Assembly (NCBI GenBank): GCA_965248675.1
Contig: CBDFJZ010000005.1
Coordinates: forward strand, 310,001 to 374,000
DNA length: 64,000 nt
Origin: UBA6627 sp965248675
GTDB lineage: Bacteria; Chloroflexota; Dehalococcoidia; UBA2979
Direction: 5' to 3'
In this document: positions 56,671 through 64,000 of the stretch, piece by piece
How positions within the stretch are numbered: position 1 is the stretch's first letter
Layout: each line of letters starts with the position of its first letter
The notes under the pieces: generated by a model
Database searches by the model: none
Seen by the model: the letters and a program-made list of their open reading frames with translations, nothing else
What the model was told of the DNA's origin: nothing
Position numbers and translations under genes: made by a program

Positions 56671-57093
56671 CTACGAGGCGTCGCGCGCGGCCGTCAACGG
56701 CTCGGAGTGTTCGAGGCCGCAATTGTCACAGCGCCAGCCTCGGAGTCCGCGCGCGAGCGCGCCGGGGCGCGGACGCTCCTCGAACGGGGTGATCGCCGCC
56801 GCGCAACGGGGGCACGTGCCGGCGGCGACGGTCTCGCGGTGCGCGTCGCGGACGGACCAGCGCCAGAGGGTGATCCCCACGGCGGCGGCGAGCATCACGC
56901 CAGCACCGGGTCCGAGGGCGTCCGGGCCAAGTAAGCGCATCAGGCGCATCCCGAATACGAACCACACGGCGCTGGCCCCGATCAGCAGCGGCCACCAGAT
57001 CAGGCGTTCCGTGAACGCTCGGACGAGCCGCTGGCGACGGGCGAGCGCGGGCGCTGCCTCGACGTTAACAGGCTTGCGGGCGCTACTCGACAC
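56671..57093 (-). CDS. Two-helix membrane protein with zinc ribbon
   Basis: A 140-residue protein. Two membrane helices (LIWWPLLIGASAVWFVFGM and GAGVMLAAAVGITLWRW) precede a C-terminal zinc ribbon with CPRC and CDNC, separated by about 30 residues (GTCPRCAAAITPFEER, then GWRCDNCGLEH). Its start overlaps the end of pyrD by 11 bases, so it is translated from the same message. Function unknown. Confidence 0.75.
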   Translation of the reverse strand: MSSSARKPVNVEAAPALARRQRLVRAFTERLIWWPLLIGASAVWFVFGMRLMRLLGPDALGPGAGVMLAAAVGITLWRWSVRDAHRETVAAGTCPRCAAAITPFEERPRPGALARGLRGWRCDNCGLEHSEPLTAARDAS

Positions 57094-58012
57094 GGCGTGC
57101 CGCTCCGATCAGCTCGTCGATCTGGTCGACGCCGTGTGCGTCACACCATGCCGTGAGTTCGCGCAGAATGCGCCACGGCGCCTCGGGATCGAGGAAGGTC
57201 GCGGTCCCGACCTGGACGGCGGTGGCGCCGGCCATGAGGAACTCGATTGCGTCCTCGCCGGACACGATGCCACCAGACGCGACGATCGGGATCGACGTGA
57301 CCGAGGCCGACTGCCAGACGAGGCGGACCGCGATCGGGCGCATCGCCGGGCCGGACAGCCCGCCGAAGGCATTCGCGATCGCCGGTCGCCGCTGTTCGAT
57401 GTCGATCGCGAGCGCGGGGATCGTATTGGCGACCGTGACGGCTTGAGCGCCGGCGTCAGCGACTGCTTCGACGACGGGCCGGATGTCGGTGACGCTGGGC
57501 GTGAGCTTGACGATCAGCGGCAATGAGGTGTTGCGGGCCGCCTCGGTGACCACGCGCGCCGCGGTGTAGGGGTCCTGGCCGAACTCGAGGCCGCCGACCT
57601 CGACGTTTGGACAGGAGACGTTCAGCTCCAGGGCGGAGACGCCGGCCACGCCGTCGAGCCGCTTCGCCAGCACGCCGTACTCCTCGACGGTGTCGCCCAT
57701 CACGTTGACGACCGCAGGCACCGCCCAGCGCGCCCAGGTCGGGGCGACGTTCCGCGTCAGCGCGCCCACGCCAATGTTCTGGAAGCCGATCGCGTTGATC
57801 ATCCCCGCCGGCGTTTCGACGGTGCGAGGCGTGGCGTTACCTCGACGCGGACGGAGCGTCGTGCCCTTCGAGACGATCGCGCCAAGGGCGTCGATATCGA
57901 ACTGCTTCGCGAGCTCGATGCCGTTCGAGAAGGTGCCGGAGGCCGTCATCACTGGATTGCGGAGCTGGAGCTGCAGCTTGTGGTGCGGTGCCAGGTCGAC
58001 GCGGAGATCCAT
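57083..58012 (-). CDS. pyrD: Dihydroorotate dehydrogenase, class 1B
   Basis: A 309-residue TIM-barrel flavoenzyme that oxidises dihydroorotate to orotate in UMP synthesis. The catalytic Cys is in the signature ELNVSCPN, which is typical of class 1 and not class 2 (Ser). NPVMTASGTFSNG and the FMN phosphate loop IVASGGIVSGEDA with VGTATF are present. The class 1B form uses PyrK as electron partner; pyrK lies 3.4 kb away on the same strand at 61390. It overlaps a small membrane-zinc ribbon gene. Confidence 0.95.
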   Translation of the reverse strand: MDLRVDLAPHHKLQLQLRNPVMTASGTFSNGIELAKQFDIDALGAIVSKGTTLRPRRGNATPRTVETPAGMINAIGFQNIGVGALTRNVAPTWARWAVPAVVNVMGDTVEEYGVLAKRLDGVAGVSALELNVSCPNVEVGGLEFGQDPYTAARVVTEAARNTSLPLIVKLTPSVTDIRPVVEAVADAGAQAVTVANTIPALAIDIEQRRPAIANAFGGLSGPAMRPIAVRLVWQSASVTSIPIVASGGIVSGEDAIEFLMAGATAVQVGTATFLDPEAPWRILRELTAWCDAHGVDQIDELIGAARRVE

Positions 58013-58090
58013 GCACCCTCGTGACGTGCGTCTGGTCCTCAGCCGATGATACGCCCCGCCTCGGGGCGGACCGGATCCGCGGCCACAACG

Positions 58091-58123
58091 AAGCGTGGCG
58101 GCACCATCGGTGCCGCCACGCTT
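58091..58123 (-). terminator. 15-bp perfect hairpin
   Basis: AAGCGTGGCGGCACC (58091-58105) pairs fully with GGTGCCGCCACGCTT (58109-58123) across ATC. It lies just after the stop of the 90-residue CxxC protein on the minus strand and ahead of pyrD, so it ends the former. Confidence 0.8.
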
Positions 58124-58144
58124 GTGATCGCCGATCAGGCGGGG

Positions 58145-58417
58145 CTATTCGTCGGAGAGACGGATCTCTGCCGGCTTGGAGAAGCGGGACGCAGCGCCCG
58201 TCGTTTCACGTACGTCGTTGCGCAACGTGTTCGTCTGCTCCCACATCACGCTCTCGGTGGAGTTCGAGAAGCCCTTTTCGGTGCCGCAGTGCTTGCAGAC
58301 GCCCGTGCTTTCGCGACCGTTCGGAGCATCGATGATCCAGTGGTGGACACAGTTCTTCGATGCCTTGCGGGCCGCACCGCTCGGCCGCGATTGCGACTTG
58401 GCTGAGGTGCGACTCAT
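58145..58417 (-). CDS. Small CxxC protein, conserved type
   Basis: A 90-residue protein. A basic N-terminus (SQSRPSGAARKASK) leads to NCVHHWIIDAPNGR, then GVCKHCGTEKGF, and a helical end. The Cys/His spacing suggests one zinc knuckle. I recall similar small proteins in many Chloroflexota genomes, which I use as taxonomic support only. It has its own strong promoter region and terminator, so it is probably well expressed. Function unknown. Confidence 0.75.
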   Translation of the reverse strand: MSRTSAKSQSRPSGAARKASKNCVHHWIIDAPNGRESTGVCKHCGTEKGFSNSTESVMWEQTNTLRNDVRETTGAASRFSKPAEIRLSDE

Positions 58418-58574
58418 GTCGATGTCCTTCGCTGTTGGCGGCGGCCCTGGTTCCCCTGGGGGTTCTCAGGTGGGCGTGTAGTCCGCCGTCGCCTTCGTGC
58501 TTCATCTCGGTCGGCGGATTTGCCGGGGCCCGCCTGTCGACCGAAGATCGCCGAATCCACACATTCGGCTGAAC

Positions 58575-58618
58575 TATTATTTGCACTACCTTCTCTCAAG
58601 TCAAGGTTTTAGTGCAAA
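58575..58618 (-). promoter_or_regulatory. Promoter overlapped by a 9-bp dyad
   Basis: TTTGCACTA (58580-58588) and TAGTGCAAA (58610-58618) are perfect inverted arms. Between them on the minus strand TTGACT (58604-58599) and AATAAT (58580-58575) form a -35/-10 pair with 18-base spacing, directed at the small CxxC protein. A repressor binding the dyad would cover this promoter. The divergent mrp gene lies 240 bases away. Confidence 0.55.
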
Positions 58619-58859
58619 AAAACTGCTAAACGTTTGTTAATCGGTTCCGCCTCGGCCAGACGGCCCGTATACTTCGCTTATCGGCAGAAGCGTCGGCCGC
58701 GCGTAGCGGTTCCGACAGGCGATTCACGGACGCGAACTACGTCAATCCCCAATAATCGCAACGACCGATACACACACAACGTTCGGCGGCGCTCCAAGGT
58801 TCCCAGCCGGCTGTCAGCTCGAACCACACTCGTGATGCGCGCCCGGCGAAGGAGTACAG

Positions 58860-59897
58860 GTGGCTGATCAGCAGGCCGTCCTCGACGCGCTGCGGACCGT
58901 GAACGATCCCGAGCTGCACCGTGACATCGTCTCGCTCAACATGGTCCGCGATCTCAAGATCGAGGGCGGCACGGTGTCGTTCGAGCTCGTTCTGACGACG
59001 CCAGCGTGTCCGCTCAAGGAGACCATCGACCAGGACGTGCGCGCCGCACTCGCGCCGATCGATGGGATCGAGGCGATCGACATCGATTGGGGCGCCGAAG
59101 TGCGGAGCGCGCTCGGCCGCGACGGCGGGCCCGCGCCAATCGAGGGCGTCAAGAACGTGATCGCGGTCGCCTCGAACAAGGGAGGCGTCGGCAAGTCGAC
59201 GGTTTCGACCAACCTCGCCGTCGCCCTCGCGAGGCTCGGGGCGAAGGTCGGGCTCCTCGATGCCGACATAACGGGACCGAACATCCCGACGATGCTGGGC
59301 ATCGAGGGCGGCATCCAGTCCGAGGGGGAGCAGGGGCTCCACGCGCTCGAGGCTTACGGCCTCAAGGCCGTGTCGATCGGTTTCGTACTCCCGAAGGGTT
59401 CGCCGGTGGTCTGGCGCGGCCCGATGATCGGCTCTGGCGTGCGTCAGCTCATGCGCGACGTCGACTGGGGTGAGCTCGACTACCTGATCATCGATCTACC
59501 ACCCGGCACCTCGGACGCCTCGATGACGATGGCCCAGGACGCGCTGATCGCGGGTGTCGTGATCGTCTCGACCCCGCAGCAGGTCGCGCTTGAGGACGCC
59601 CGCAAGGCGGTCGGGATGTTCGACCGTCTCGGCGTGCCGGTCTTCGGCATCGTCGAGAACATGTCTGGCGACATCTTTGGTCACGGCGGTGCGCAGACGG
59701 CCGCTGATGAGCTCGGCATCGAGTTCCTTGGCGAGCTTCCCCTCGATGCCGCGATCCGCGAGGGTGGGGACGCGGGCAAGCCCGTCGTCGCCTCCGCTCC
59801 CGATTCCGAGGTCGGCCGTTCGTTCATCGAGCTCGCCGAGCAGGTCGCGGCGCGTTGTTCCGTTCTTCAATTCGCAGGTGAGGCGGCAGTCGCGTGA
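58860..59897 (+). CDS. Mrp/ApbC-type P-loop ATPase
   Basis: A 345-residue protein. The N-terminal MIP18-like domain (about 1-85) precedes the ATPase domain with the deviant Walker A SNKGGVGKST (about residues 104-113), switch LIIDLPPGTSDASM and TPQQVALEDARK. Mrp proteins assemble or carry iron-sulfur clusters. The usual CPHC cluster ligands after VENMS are absent here; it reads VENMSGDIFGHGG. This is known from other family members too, so function may still hold. GTG 58860 follows AAGGAG. It is coupled to a NYN-domain gene. Confidence 0.9.
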   Translation: MADQQAVLDALRTVNDPELHRDIVSLNMVRDLKIEGGTVSFELVLTTPACPLKETIDQDVRAALAPIDGIEAIDIDWGAEVRSALGRDGGPAPIEGVKNVIAVASNKGGVGKSTVSTNLAVALARLGAKVGLLDADITGPNIPTMLGIEGGIQSEGEQGLHALEAYGLKAVSIGFVLPKGSPVVWRGPMIGSGVRQLMRDVDWGELDYLIIDLPPGTSDASMTMAQDALIAGVVIVSTPQQVALEDARKAVGMFDRLGVPVFGIVENMSGDIFGHGGAQTAADELGIEFLGELPLDAAIREGGDAGKPVVASAPDSEVGRSFIELAEQVAARCSVLQFAGEAAVA

Positions 59898-61063
59898 CGA
59901 TCTCGACGATCTGGGAACCCGTGCTCGACGCTGCGAGTGACAGCGGCGGCAACGCAGGTTCGCGTGGCCGCGGCGGACGGCGCTCCTCCTCGATCATCGC
60001 GGGCCGGCGGCCGGCTCGCCGCTCAGGCGCCAGCTCCGAACCCGAGGAAGCCGCCGACACGGCGGAGTCGTCGGAGGAGAAGCGCCCTCGAACCCCGCGC
60101 CGCCGCCGCGGCACCACCGCGACGACATCGACCGAGGCACCGAGCGAGGGCACAGAGGAAAAAGAGAAGCCCGCGCCGCGACGCCGGCGAAGCCCGCGCG
60201 CCAGCAAAGCGACGGACGACGAGGCAGCCGAAGCCGCGGACGCCTCGAGCGACGACGAGGAGGAAGCGGCCGCCGCAACGCCTCGCCGCCGGCGGCGGAC
60301 GCGCGCCAGCGCGGACGTGGCCGAGCAGCCGGTGGAGCTGGTCGCCGAGGCGGCCGAGGAGCCGGAAGCCGAGGCAGCAGCGGAGCCCGAGGCAATCGTC
60401 GAGACTGCCGCCCCGGCACGCCGGCGCACGAGCCGCCGCACGGCGGAGACGAACGGAACGGCTACCGACGGCGACGTGAATGCTCTGCGCGCCCTCGTCG
60501 AGGAGCAGAGCGCCGTGCTGAACGAGGTGAGGGCAGGGTTGTTGACCCTCGGCGAGCAGCTCGACCGCTCGGCGCAGAAGCTGCGCCTCGGGGTGTTCGT
60601 GGACGTCCCGAACCTGATGTACGGCCAGGAGCCGGACGAGAAGCCCGTCAACATGGGCAAGCTCCTCGAGCTGCTGCGCCAGGGCCGTGACATCGTGCGC
60701 GCGACGGCGTACTCGCCGGTCTCCGACAACCCCGCCGAGCCGCTCGAGCAACAGAAGTTCGTCGCGCCGTTCGTGCCATACGAGTACCGGATCGTCACGA
60801 AGCCGCTGAAGCGGTTCGCCGACGGTTCGATCAAGGGCAACTTCGACGTCGAGATGGCGATCGACATGCTGACCATGGCCGACCGCCTGGATGTGATCGC
60901 GATCGTCTCTGGCGACGCGGACTTCGCTCGTGCGGTCGAGGTCGTCCAGACGCGCGGCGTCAGGGTCGAGGTCGTCGCGTTCGCGCGGAGCTCATCGCTC
61001 GAGATGCGTTCGCTCGCCGACCGTTACATCGAGCTGGGCGCCGTGATCGGCCAGGTCGTCTAG
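59894..61063 (+). CDS. NYN-domain (LabA/DUF88-like) RNase with disordered N-terminus
   Basis: A 389-residue protein. About 195 residues of alternating Arg-rich (PRRRRGTTATT) and Glu/Asp/Ala-rich tracts lead to a NYN domain with the acidic motifs GVFVDVPNLMYG, KGNFDVEMAIDML and IVSGDADFARAVE, which match PIN-like nucleases. The helix DVNALRALVEEQSAVLNEV links the two. The N-terminus could bind RNA. The GTG start overlaps the mrp stop by three bases (GTGA), showing coupling. The function is likely RNA degradation. Confidence 0.85.
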   Translation: MTISTIWEPVLDAASDSGGNAGSRGRGGRRSSSIIAGRRPARRSGASSEPEEAADTAESSEEKRPRTPRRRRGTTATTSTEAPSEGTEEKEKPAPRRRRSPRASKATDDEAAEAADASSDDEEEAAAATPRRRRRTRASADVAEQPVELVAEAAEEPEAEAAAEPEAIVETAAPARRRTSRRTAETNGTATDGDVNALRALVEEQSAVLNEVRAGLLTLGEQLDRSAQKLRLGVFVDVPNLMYGQEPDEKPVNMGKLLELLRQGRDIVRATAYSPVSDNPAEPLEQQKFVAPFVPYEYRIVTKPLKRFADGSIKGNFDVEMAIDMLTMADRLDVIAIVSGDADFARAVEVVQTRGVRVEVVAFARSSSLEMRSLADRYIELGAVIGQVV

Positions 61064-61102
61064 CGCGCCGCGGCATCGGCCGCGGCTGGACGCGGGCCCC
61101 CG

Positions 61103-61390
61103 TCAGCTCCCGTTACGCGGTCCCGGTTTCGCGCGTTCTTGCTCCTCGCCGTAGAGATCCTCGATCGACCAGTCCGACTGACTCCGGCCGCTGCCGCCGA
61201 CCAGCGGCTCGCCCGAGGTGACCGCGGCGACGTAGGCGCCGCCGCTAAGTCCTAGGCCGCCACCGACGATCCATCCGATGATCGCGGGCTGAATGTCGAT
61301 CAGGAAGATCCCGATCGCAAGACCGATCGCGGTTCCGCCGATGACGAGCAAGTAATGGGGGCGAAGGTAGCGCCGCACCGGATCACCCAT
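61103..61390 (-). CDS. Small membrane protein, 95 residues
   Basis: Starts MGDPVRRYLRPHYLLVIGG and has two membrane helices (LLVIGGTAIGLAIGIFLI and PAIIGWIVGGGLGLSGGAYVAAV), with an acidic cytoplasmic tail. The ATG overlaps the pyrK stop (ATGA), so it is coupled. It could anchor PyrK or PyrD to the membrane, but this is a guess from context only. Confidence 0.7.
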   Translation of the reverse strand: MGDPVRRYLRPHYLLVIGGTAIGLAIGIFLIDIQPAIIGWIVGGGLGLSGGAYVAAVTSGEPLVGGSGRSQSDWSIEDLYGEEQERAKPGPRNGS

Positions 61391-62166
61391 CAGGAGTAGA
61401 GGTCGCGGAGTTCGAATCGCGGCCCATCGGTACAGACTAAGCGTACGCCGCCGCGTTTCGGGAACACGGCGCATGAGTAGCACACGCCGAATCCGCAGGC
61501 CATCCGGCCCTCGAGCAAACCCTGGACGGGCTTCGCCGATCCGCTGCGCCGCGTCACGTCGTGGAGCGCCTCGAACATCGGGTCAGGGCCACAGGCGAAC
61601 GCCTGATCGCACCAGGGCAGCAGTCGCTCGAACGGGGCCGTGACGCGCACGCGCTCGCCGAGCGAGCCGTCCTCGGTGGTCACGATCACCTCGACGGCGG
61701 GCGGGAGCAGCTCGGGCGGGAAGATCTGCGCGGCGGTGCGGCCGCCGAGCAGCAGCGTCACCTCGCGACCCTCGGCGACCAGCTCGTCGGCGAGCCAGAT
61801 CAGCGGCGCGCAGCCGATCCCGCCACCAACGAGGAGCATCTGCTGGACCCGTGGGCGCACCTCGAAACCGTGGCCGAGCGGGCCGACGAAGCTGACCTCG
61901 TCAGCCGCGTTCCGCCTGGCGAGCCAGTCGGTGCCGCGGCCGACCACGTCGAAGAGCAGCGCGAACTCGCGGCCGTCCCGGCCGTCGCGGACACGATGGA
62001 CAGACATCGGGCGGCCGAGCAGCGGATCGAGGCCCTCGCCGATGTAGGTCATCACGAACTCACCGGGCCGGCAGGTGGCCAGCGCTTCGTGATGCTCCAG
62101 CCAGAGGATGTGCGTATCGCCATAGAGACGCGCGCTCTCCGTGACGATCGCGGTGAAGCGCTCCAC
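61390..62166 (-). CDS. pyrK: Dihydroorotate dehydrogenase electron transfer subunit
   Basis: A 258-residue flavoprotein that carries electrons from PyrD to NAD. The FAD-binding RPMSVHRV, the NAD-binding GGGIGCAPLIWLA, and a C-terminal 2Fe-2S site (GRMACGFGVCYSCAV and later LVC) are all present. It follows the HAD phosphatase gene by seven bases and overlaps the small membrane gene. Partner pyrD lies at 57083 on the same strand but outside this cluster. Confidence 0.93.
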   Translation of the reverse strand: MERFTAIVTESARLYGDTHILWLEHHEALATCRPGEFVMTYIGEGLDPLLGRPMSVHRVRDGRDGREFALLFDVVGRGTDWLARRNAADEVSFVGPLGHGFEVRPRVQQMLLVGGGIGCAPLIWLADELVAEGREVTLLLGGRTAAQIFPPELLPPAVEVIVTTEDGSLGERVRVTAPFERLLPWCDQAFACGPDPMFEALHDVTRRSGSAKPVQGLLEGRMACGFGVCYSCAVFPKRGGVRLVCTDGPRFELRDLYS

Positions 62167-62173
62167 GGGCCGG

Positions 62174-62863
62174 CTACTCCGTGGCGGCCGGCGCCGGCGC
62201 GGGCACGCCCTCGAGCAGGATGTCCCCGGCCGATTCGAGGTCGCTCACGACGTGCGTCGCACCCGAGGCGTCCAGCTCGTCGGCGGCCCGCGCGCCGAGG
62301 ATGCCCACCCGGTAGCGCAGGCCCCCGTCGCGCCCGGCCTGCATGTCGAAGTCCGTATCGCCGACGATCGCCGCGCGCTCCGGCGGCACCCCGAGCCGTT
62401 CGAGGGCGTGCAACGATCCGTCGGGCCACGGCTTCGGTCGCGCGGTGGTGTCGCGGCCGACGACGACCTCGAAGTAGCGTTCCCAGCCCTGGATCTCGAC
62501 CATCAGCTTGCCGCCGTGCTCGTTCTTGTTCGTGACGATCGCTAATGGGATGCCGGCCGCCGTCAGACGGTCGAGCAGCGACTGAGCGCCGTCGAACGGA
62601 CGGGTCGTCTCCATCATCTCGTCGTAGTAGAGCGCCAGGTAGCGCCGGTAGATCTCCCCGGCGACCTTGTCCGTGACGCCGGTGAGCTGTGTCGCGAGCG
62701 TCTGCATCGGCGCGCCAATCAGCGGCATGATCGTCTCAGTCGTCACCTCGTGGCCGAATTCCCCGAGCGTTTGCGCCATCGCGCTCGCGATGCTCGGCAT
62801 CGAGTCGACGAGCGTGCCATCGAGGTCGAACAGGACTCCGAGGGCGCTCGGTTGTTCGCTCAT
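62174..62863 (-). CDS. HAD-family phosphatase (PpaX/Gph-like)
   Basis: A 229-residue haloacid-dehalogenase-type phosphatase. Motif I is VLFDLDGTLVDS, motif II VTNKNEHGG (Thr), motif III Lys in RPKPWPDG, and motif IV VGDTDFDM. A helical cap (about 20-90) classes it with phosphoglycolate phosphatase and PpaX pyrophosphatase. The start overlaps the carB stop by four bases (ATGA), so it is coupled to the pyrimidine cluster; a role in nucleotide or pyrophosphate clean-up is possible. Confidence 0.88.
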   Translation of the reverse strand: MSEQPSALGVLFDLDGTLVDSMPSIASAMAQTLGEFGHEVTTETIMPLIGAPMQTLATQLTGVTDKVAGEIYRRYLALYYDEMMETTRPFDGAQSLLDRLTAAGIPLAIVTNKNEHGGKLMVEIQGWERYFEVVVGRDTTARPKPWPDGSLHALERLGVPPERAAIVGDTDFDMQAGRDGGLRYRVGILGARAADELDASGATHVVSDLESAGDILLEGVPAPAPAATE

Positions 62864-64000
62864 GCTTCGGATTCCGCTGGGACGCCGTCCCGGTACTCCG
62901 TCAGCGGGCGCACCTCGTAGGCGGTCGGCGCGGCGAGCGCGTCGATCGCGGCGCGCGCGGTATCGAGCGAGGTGAAGCAGGGGATGCGCTGCTCGGTGGC
63001 GGCGCGACGGATGTGGAAGCCGTCGCGCAGCGGCTCGTCGCGACCGCCCTCGAGCGTGTTGATCACGGCGCGGACCGAGCCGTCACGGACGACGTCGACG
63101 ACGTTCGGGTGGCCGGCGAGCAGCTTCGTCACGCGCTGGACGGGGATGCCGAGGCCGTCGACCAGCGCGGCGGTGCCCTCGGTCGCATACAGCGGGCAGC
63201 CCGCCTCGTGCAGGGCGCGGACCAGCGGGATCGCCTCGGTCTTCGTCTGGTTCGAGAGTGAGAGCAGGAACGGCGTGCCCGCCTCGACGCCCAGGTCCGA
63301 GGCGATCAGCGCCTTCGATAGCGCCGGCGCGAACGCGTGGTCGACACCCATCACCTCGCCCGTCGACTTCATCTCCGGGCCGAGGTGGGTGTCGACGCCG
63401 ATCAGCTTCGCCATCGAGAAGACGGGCGCCTTCACCGCCACCAGGTCCCGCTCCGGCCAGAGTCCGCTCTCGTAGCCCTGCTCGCGCAACGTCTGTCCGA
63501 GGCCGACGTTGACGGCGAGCCGCACCATCGGCACGGCGGTCACCTTCGAGATGAACGGCACGGTCCGCGAGGAGCGCGGGTTGACCTCGATCACGAAGAC
63601 GCCGGGACCGTCGGGCTGAGCGTCCGGCGCGATCACGAACTGCACGTTCATCAGCCCGCGCACATCGAGGCCGAGCGCCATCTTTGTCGTGTACTCGATC
63701 ATCGCCTCGCGCTGTTCGTCGGTGAGGTTCTGCGGCGGGTAGACGGCCATCGAGTCGCCCGAGTGAACGCCGGCGCGTTCGATGTGCTCCATGATCCCCG
63801 GGATCAGCACCGTCTCGCCGTCACAGATCGCGTCGACCTCGAACTCGCGGCCGCTCAGGTACTTGTCGATCAGCACCACGCCGGTGCCTTCCTCGAGCGC
63901 CGCTTGGAAGTAGCGGACGAGTTCGTTCGCGTTCTGCACCACCTCCATCGCGCGCCCGCCGAGGACGTACGAGGGCCGCACGAGCACCGGGTAGCCGATC
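62860..64000 (-). CDS. carB: Carbamoyl-phosphate synthase large subunit, C-terminal part
   Basis: The frame runs off the right edge, so the N-terminal two thirds are missing. The remaining 379 residues hold the second ATP-grasp domain (YPVLVRPSYVLGGRAMEVV, GVHSGDSMAVYPPQ, FVIEVNPRSSRTVPF) and the MGS-like allosteric domain (about the last 140 residues, FLLSLSNQTKTEAIPL, GCPLYATEGTA). The enzyme makes carbamoyl phosphate for pyrimidine and arginine synthesis. It is the first visible gene of the leftward carB-phosphatase-pyrK cluster. Confidence 0.95.
   Translation of the reverse strand, partial: IGYPVLVRPSYVLGGRAMEVVQNANELVRYFQAALEEGTGVVLIDKYLSGREFEVDAICDGETVLIPGIMEHIERAGVHSGDSMAVYPPQNLTDEQREAMIEYTTKMALGLDVRGLMNVQFVIAPDAQPDGPGVFVIEVNPRSSRTVPFISKVTAVPMVRLAVNVGLGQTLREQGYESGLWPERDLVAVKAPVFSMAKLIGVDTHLGPEMKSTGEVMGVDHAFAPALSKALIASDLGVEAGTPFLLSLSNQTKTEAIPLVRALHEAGCPLYATEGTAALVDGLGIPVQRVTKLLAGHPNVVDVVRDGSVRAVINTLEGGRDEPLRDGFHIRRAATEQRIPCFTSLDTARAAIDALAAPTAYEVRPLTEYRDGVPAESEA

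Noticed and set aside
56441..56722. N-terminal extension of ctaG
   Set aside because: The frame crosses tRNA-Pro; the family N-terminus begins near ATG 56440.

Overview
The window is 64 kb of high-GC bacterial chromosome with no assembly gaps. Class 1B dihydroorotate dehydrogenase with a separate PyrK, a Mrp-type ATPase, an F420-type LLM oxidoreductase, many CaiB/BaiF CoA-transferases, a sulfatase and a 90-residue CxxC protein (58145-58417) fit a member of the Chloroflexota best, perhaps a heterotrophic environmental lineage. This placement is inference: no rRNA gene is present to settle it.

Layout. 1-3.9 kb is the end of a decayed prophage or integrative element: a phage-like protein cut by the window edge, a terminase large subunit broken by a one-base frameshift, and a tyrosine recombinase. 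4.1-18.4 kb is a catabolic region: an NAD-dependent reductase, two tandem pairs of CaiB/BaiF CoA-transferases that look like duplicates of one two-gene module, two biotin-dependent carboxyltransferase subunits, and an oligopeptide-type ABC transporter without ATPase genes. 18.7-29.3 kb is patchy and partly decayed: a small lipoprotein, an LLM oxidoreductase, a frameshifted alpha/beta hydrolase, a 15-codon relic of a gene end, a kinase-AAA-TPR regulator that has lost most of its kinase domain, a winged-helix regulator, a possible MerR/PIN-like toxin-antitoxin locus, an unknown protein, and a degenerate tRNA-Gln.

29.4-38.5 kb is housekeeping: gltX, an RluA-family pseudouridine synthase, lspA, a sulfite-oxidase-like molybdoenzyme, a SelW-like (Rdx) gene with an in-frame TGA that most likely encodes selenocysteine, malic enzyme, an acidic membrane-anchored protein, tRNA-Glu and an SDR. 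38.9-47.4 kb is a second catabolic block: binding protein, two permeases, a CoA-transferase, an arylsulfatase and an epoxide hydrolase. 47.4-54.1 kb holds tRNA-Arg, two cyclophilins, a degenerate HD-GYP protein, two tiny membrane proteins and a large GAF/GGDEF diguanylate cyclase. 54.1-64 kb has a CoA-transferase, ctaG, tRNA-Pro, pyrD, mrp, a NYN-domain protein and the cluster carB-HAD phosphatase-pyrK-small membrane protein.

How the genes may work together. The transporters, CoA-transferases, carboxyltransferases, reductase, sulfatase and epoxide hydrolase suggest uptake, CoA activation and breakdown of organic acids, esters or sulfated compounds. The pyr genes supply UMP. The GGDEF protein and its degenerate HD-GYP neighbour suggest c-di-GMP signalling. 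The strongest single observation is the CxxU Rdx gene with a plausible bacterial SECIS hairpin (33184-33453); no other selenium gene lies in the window.
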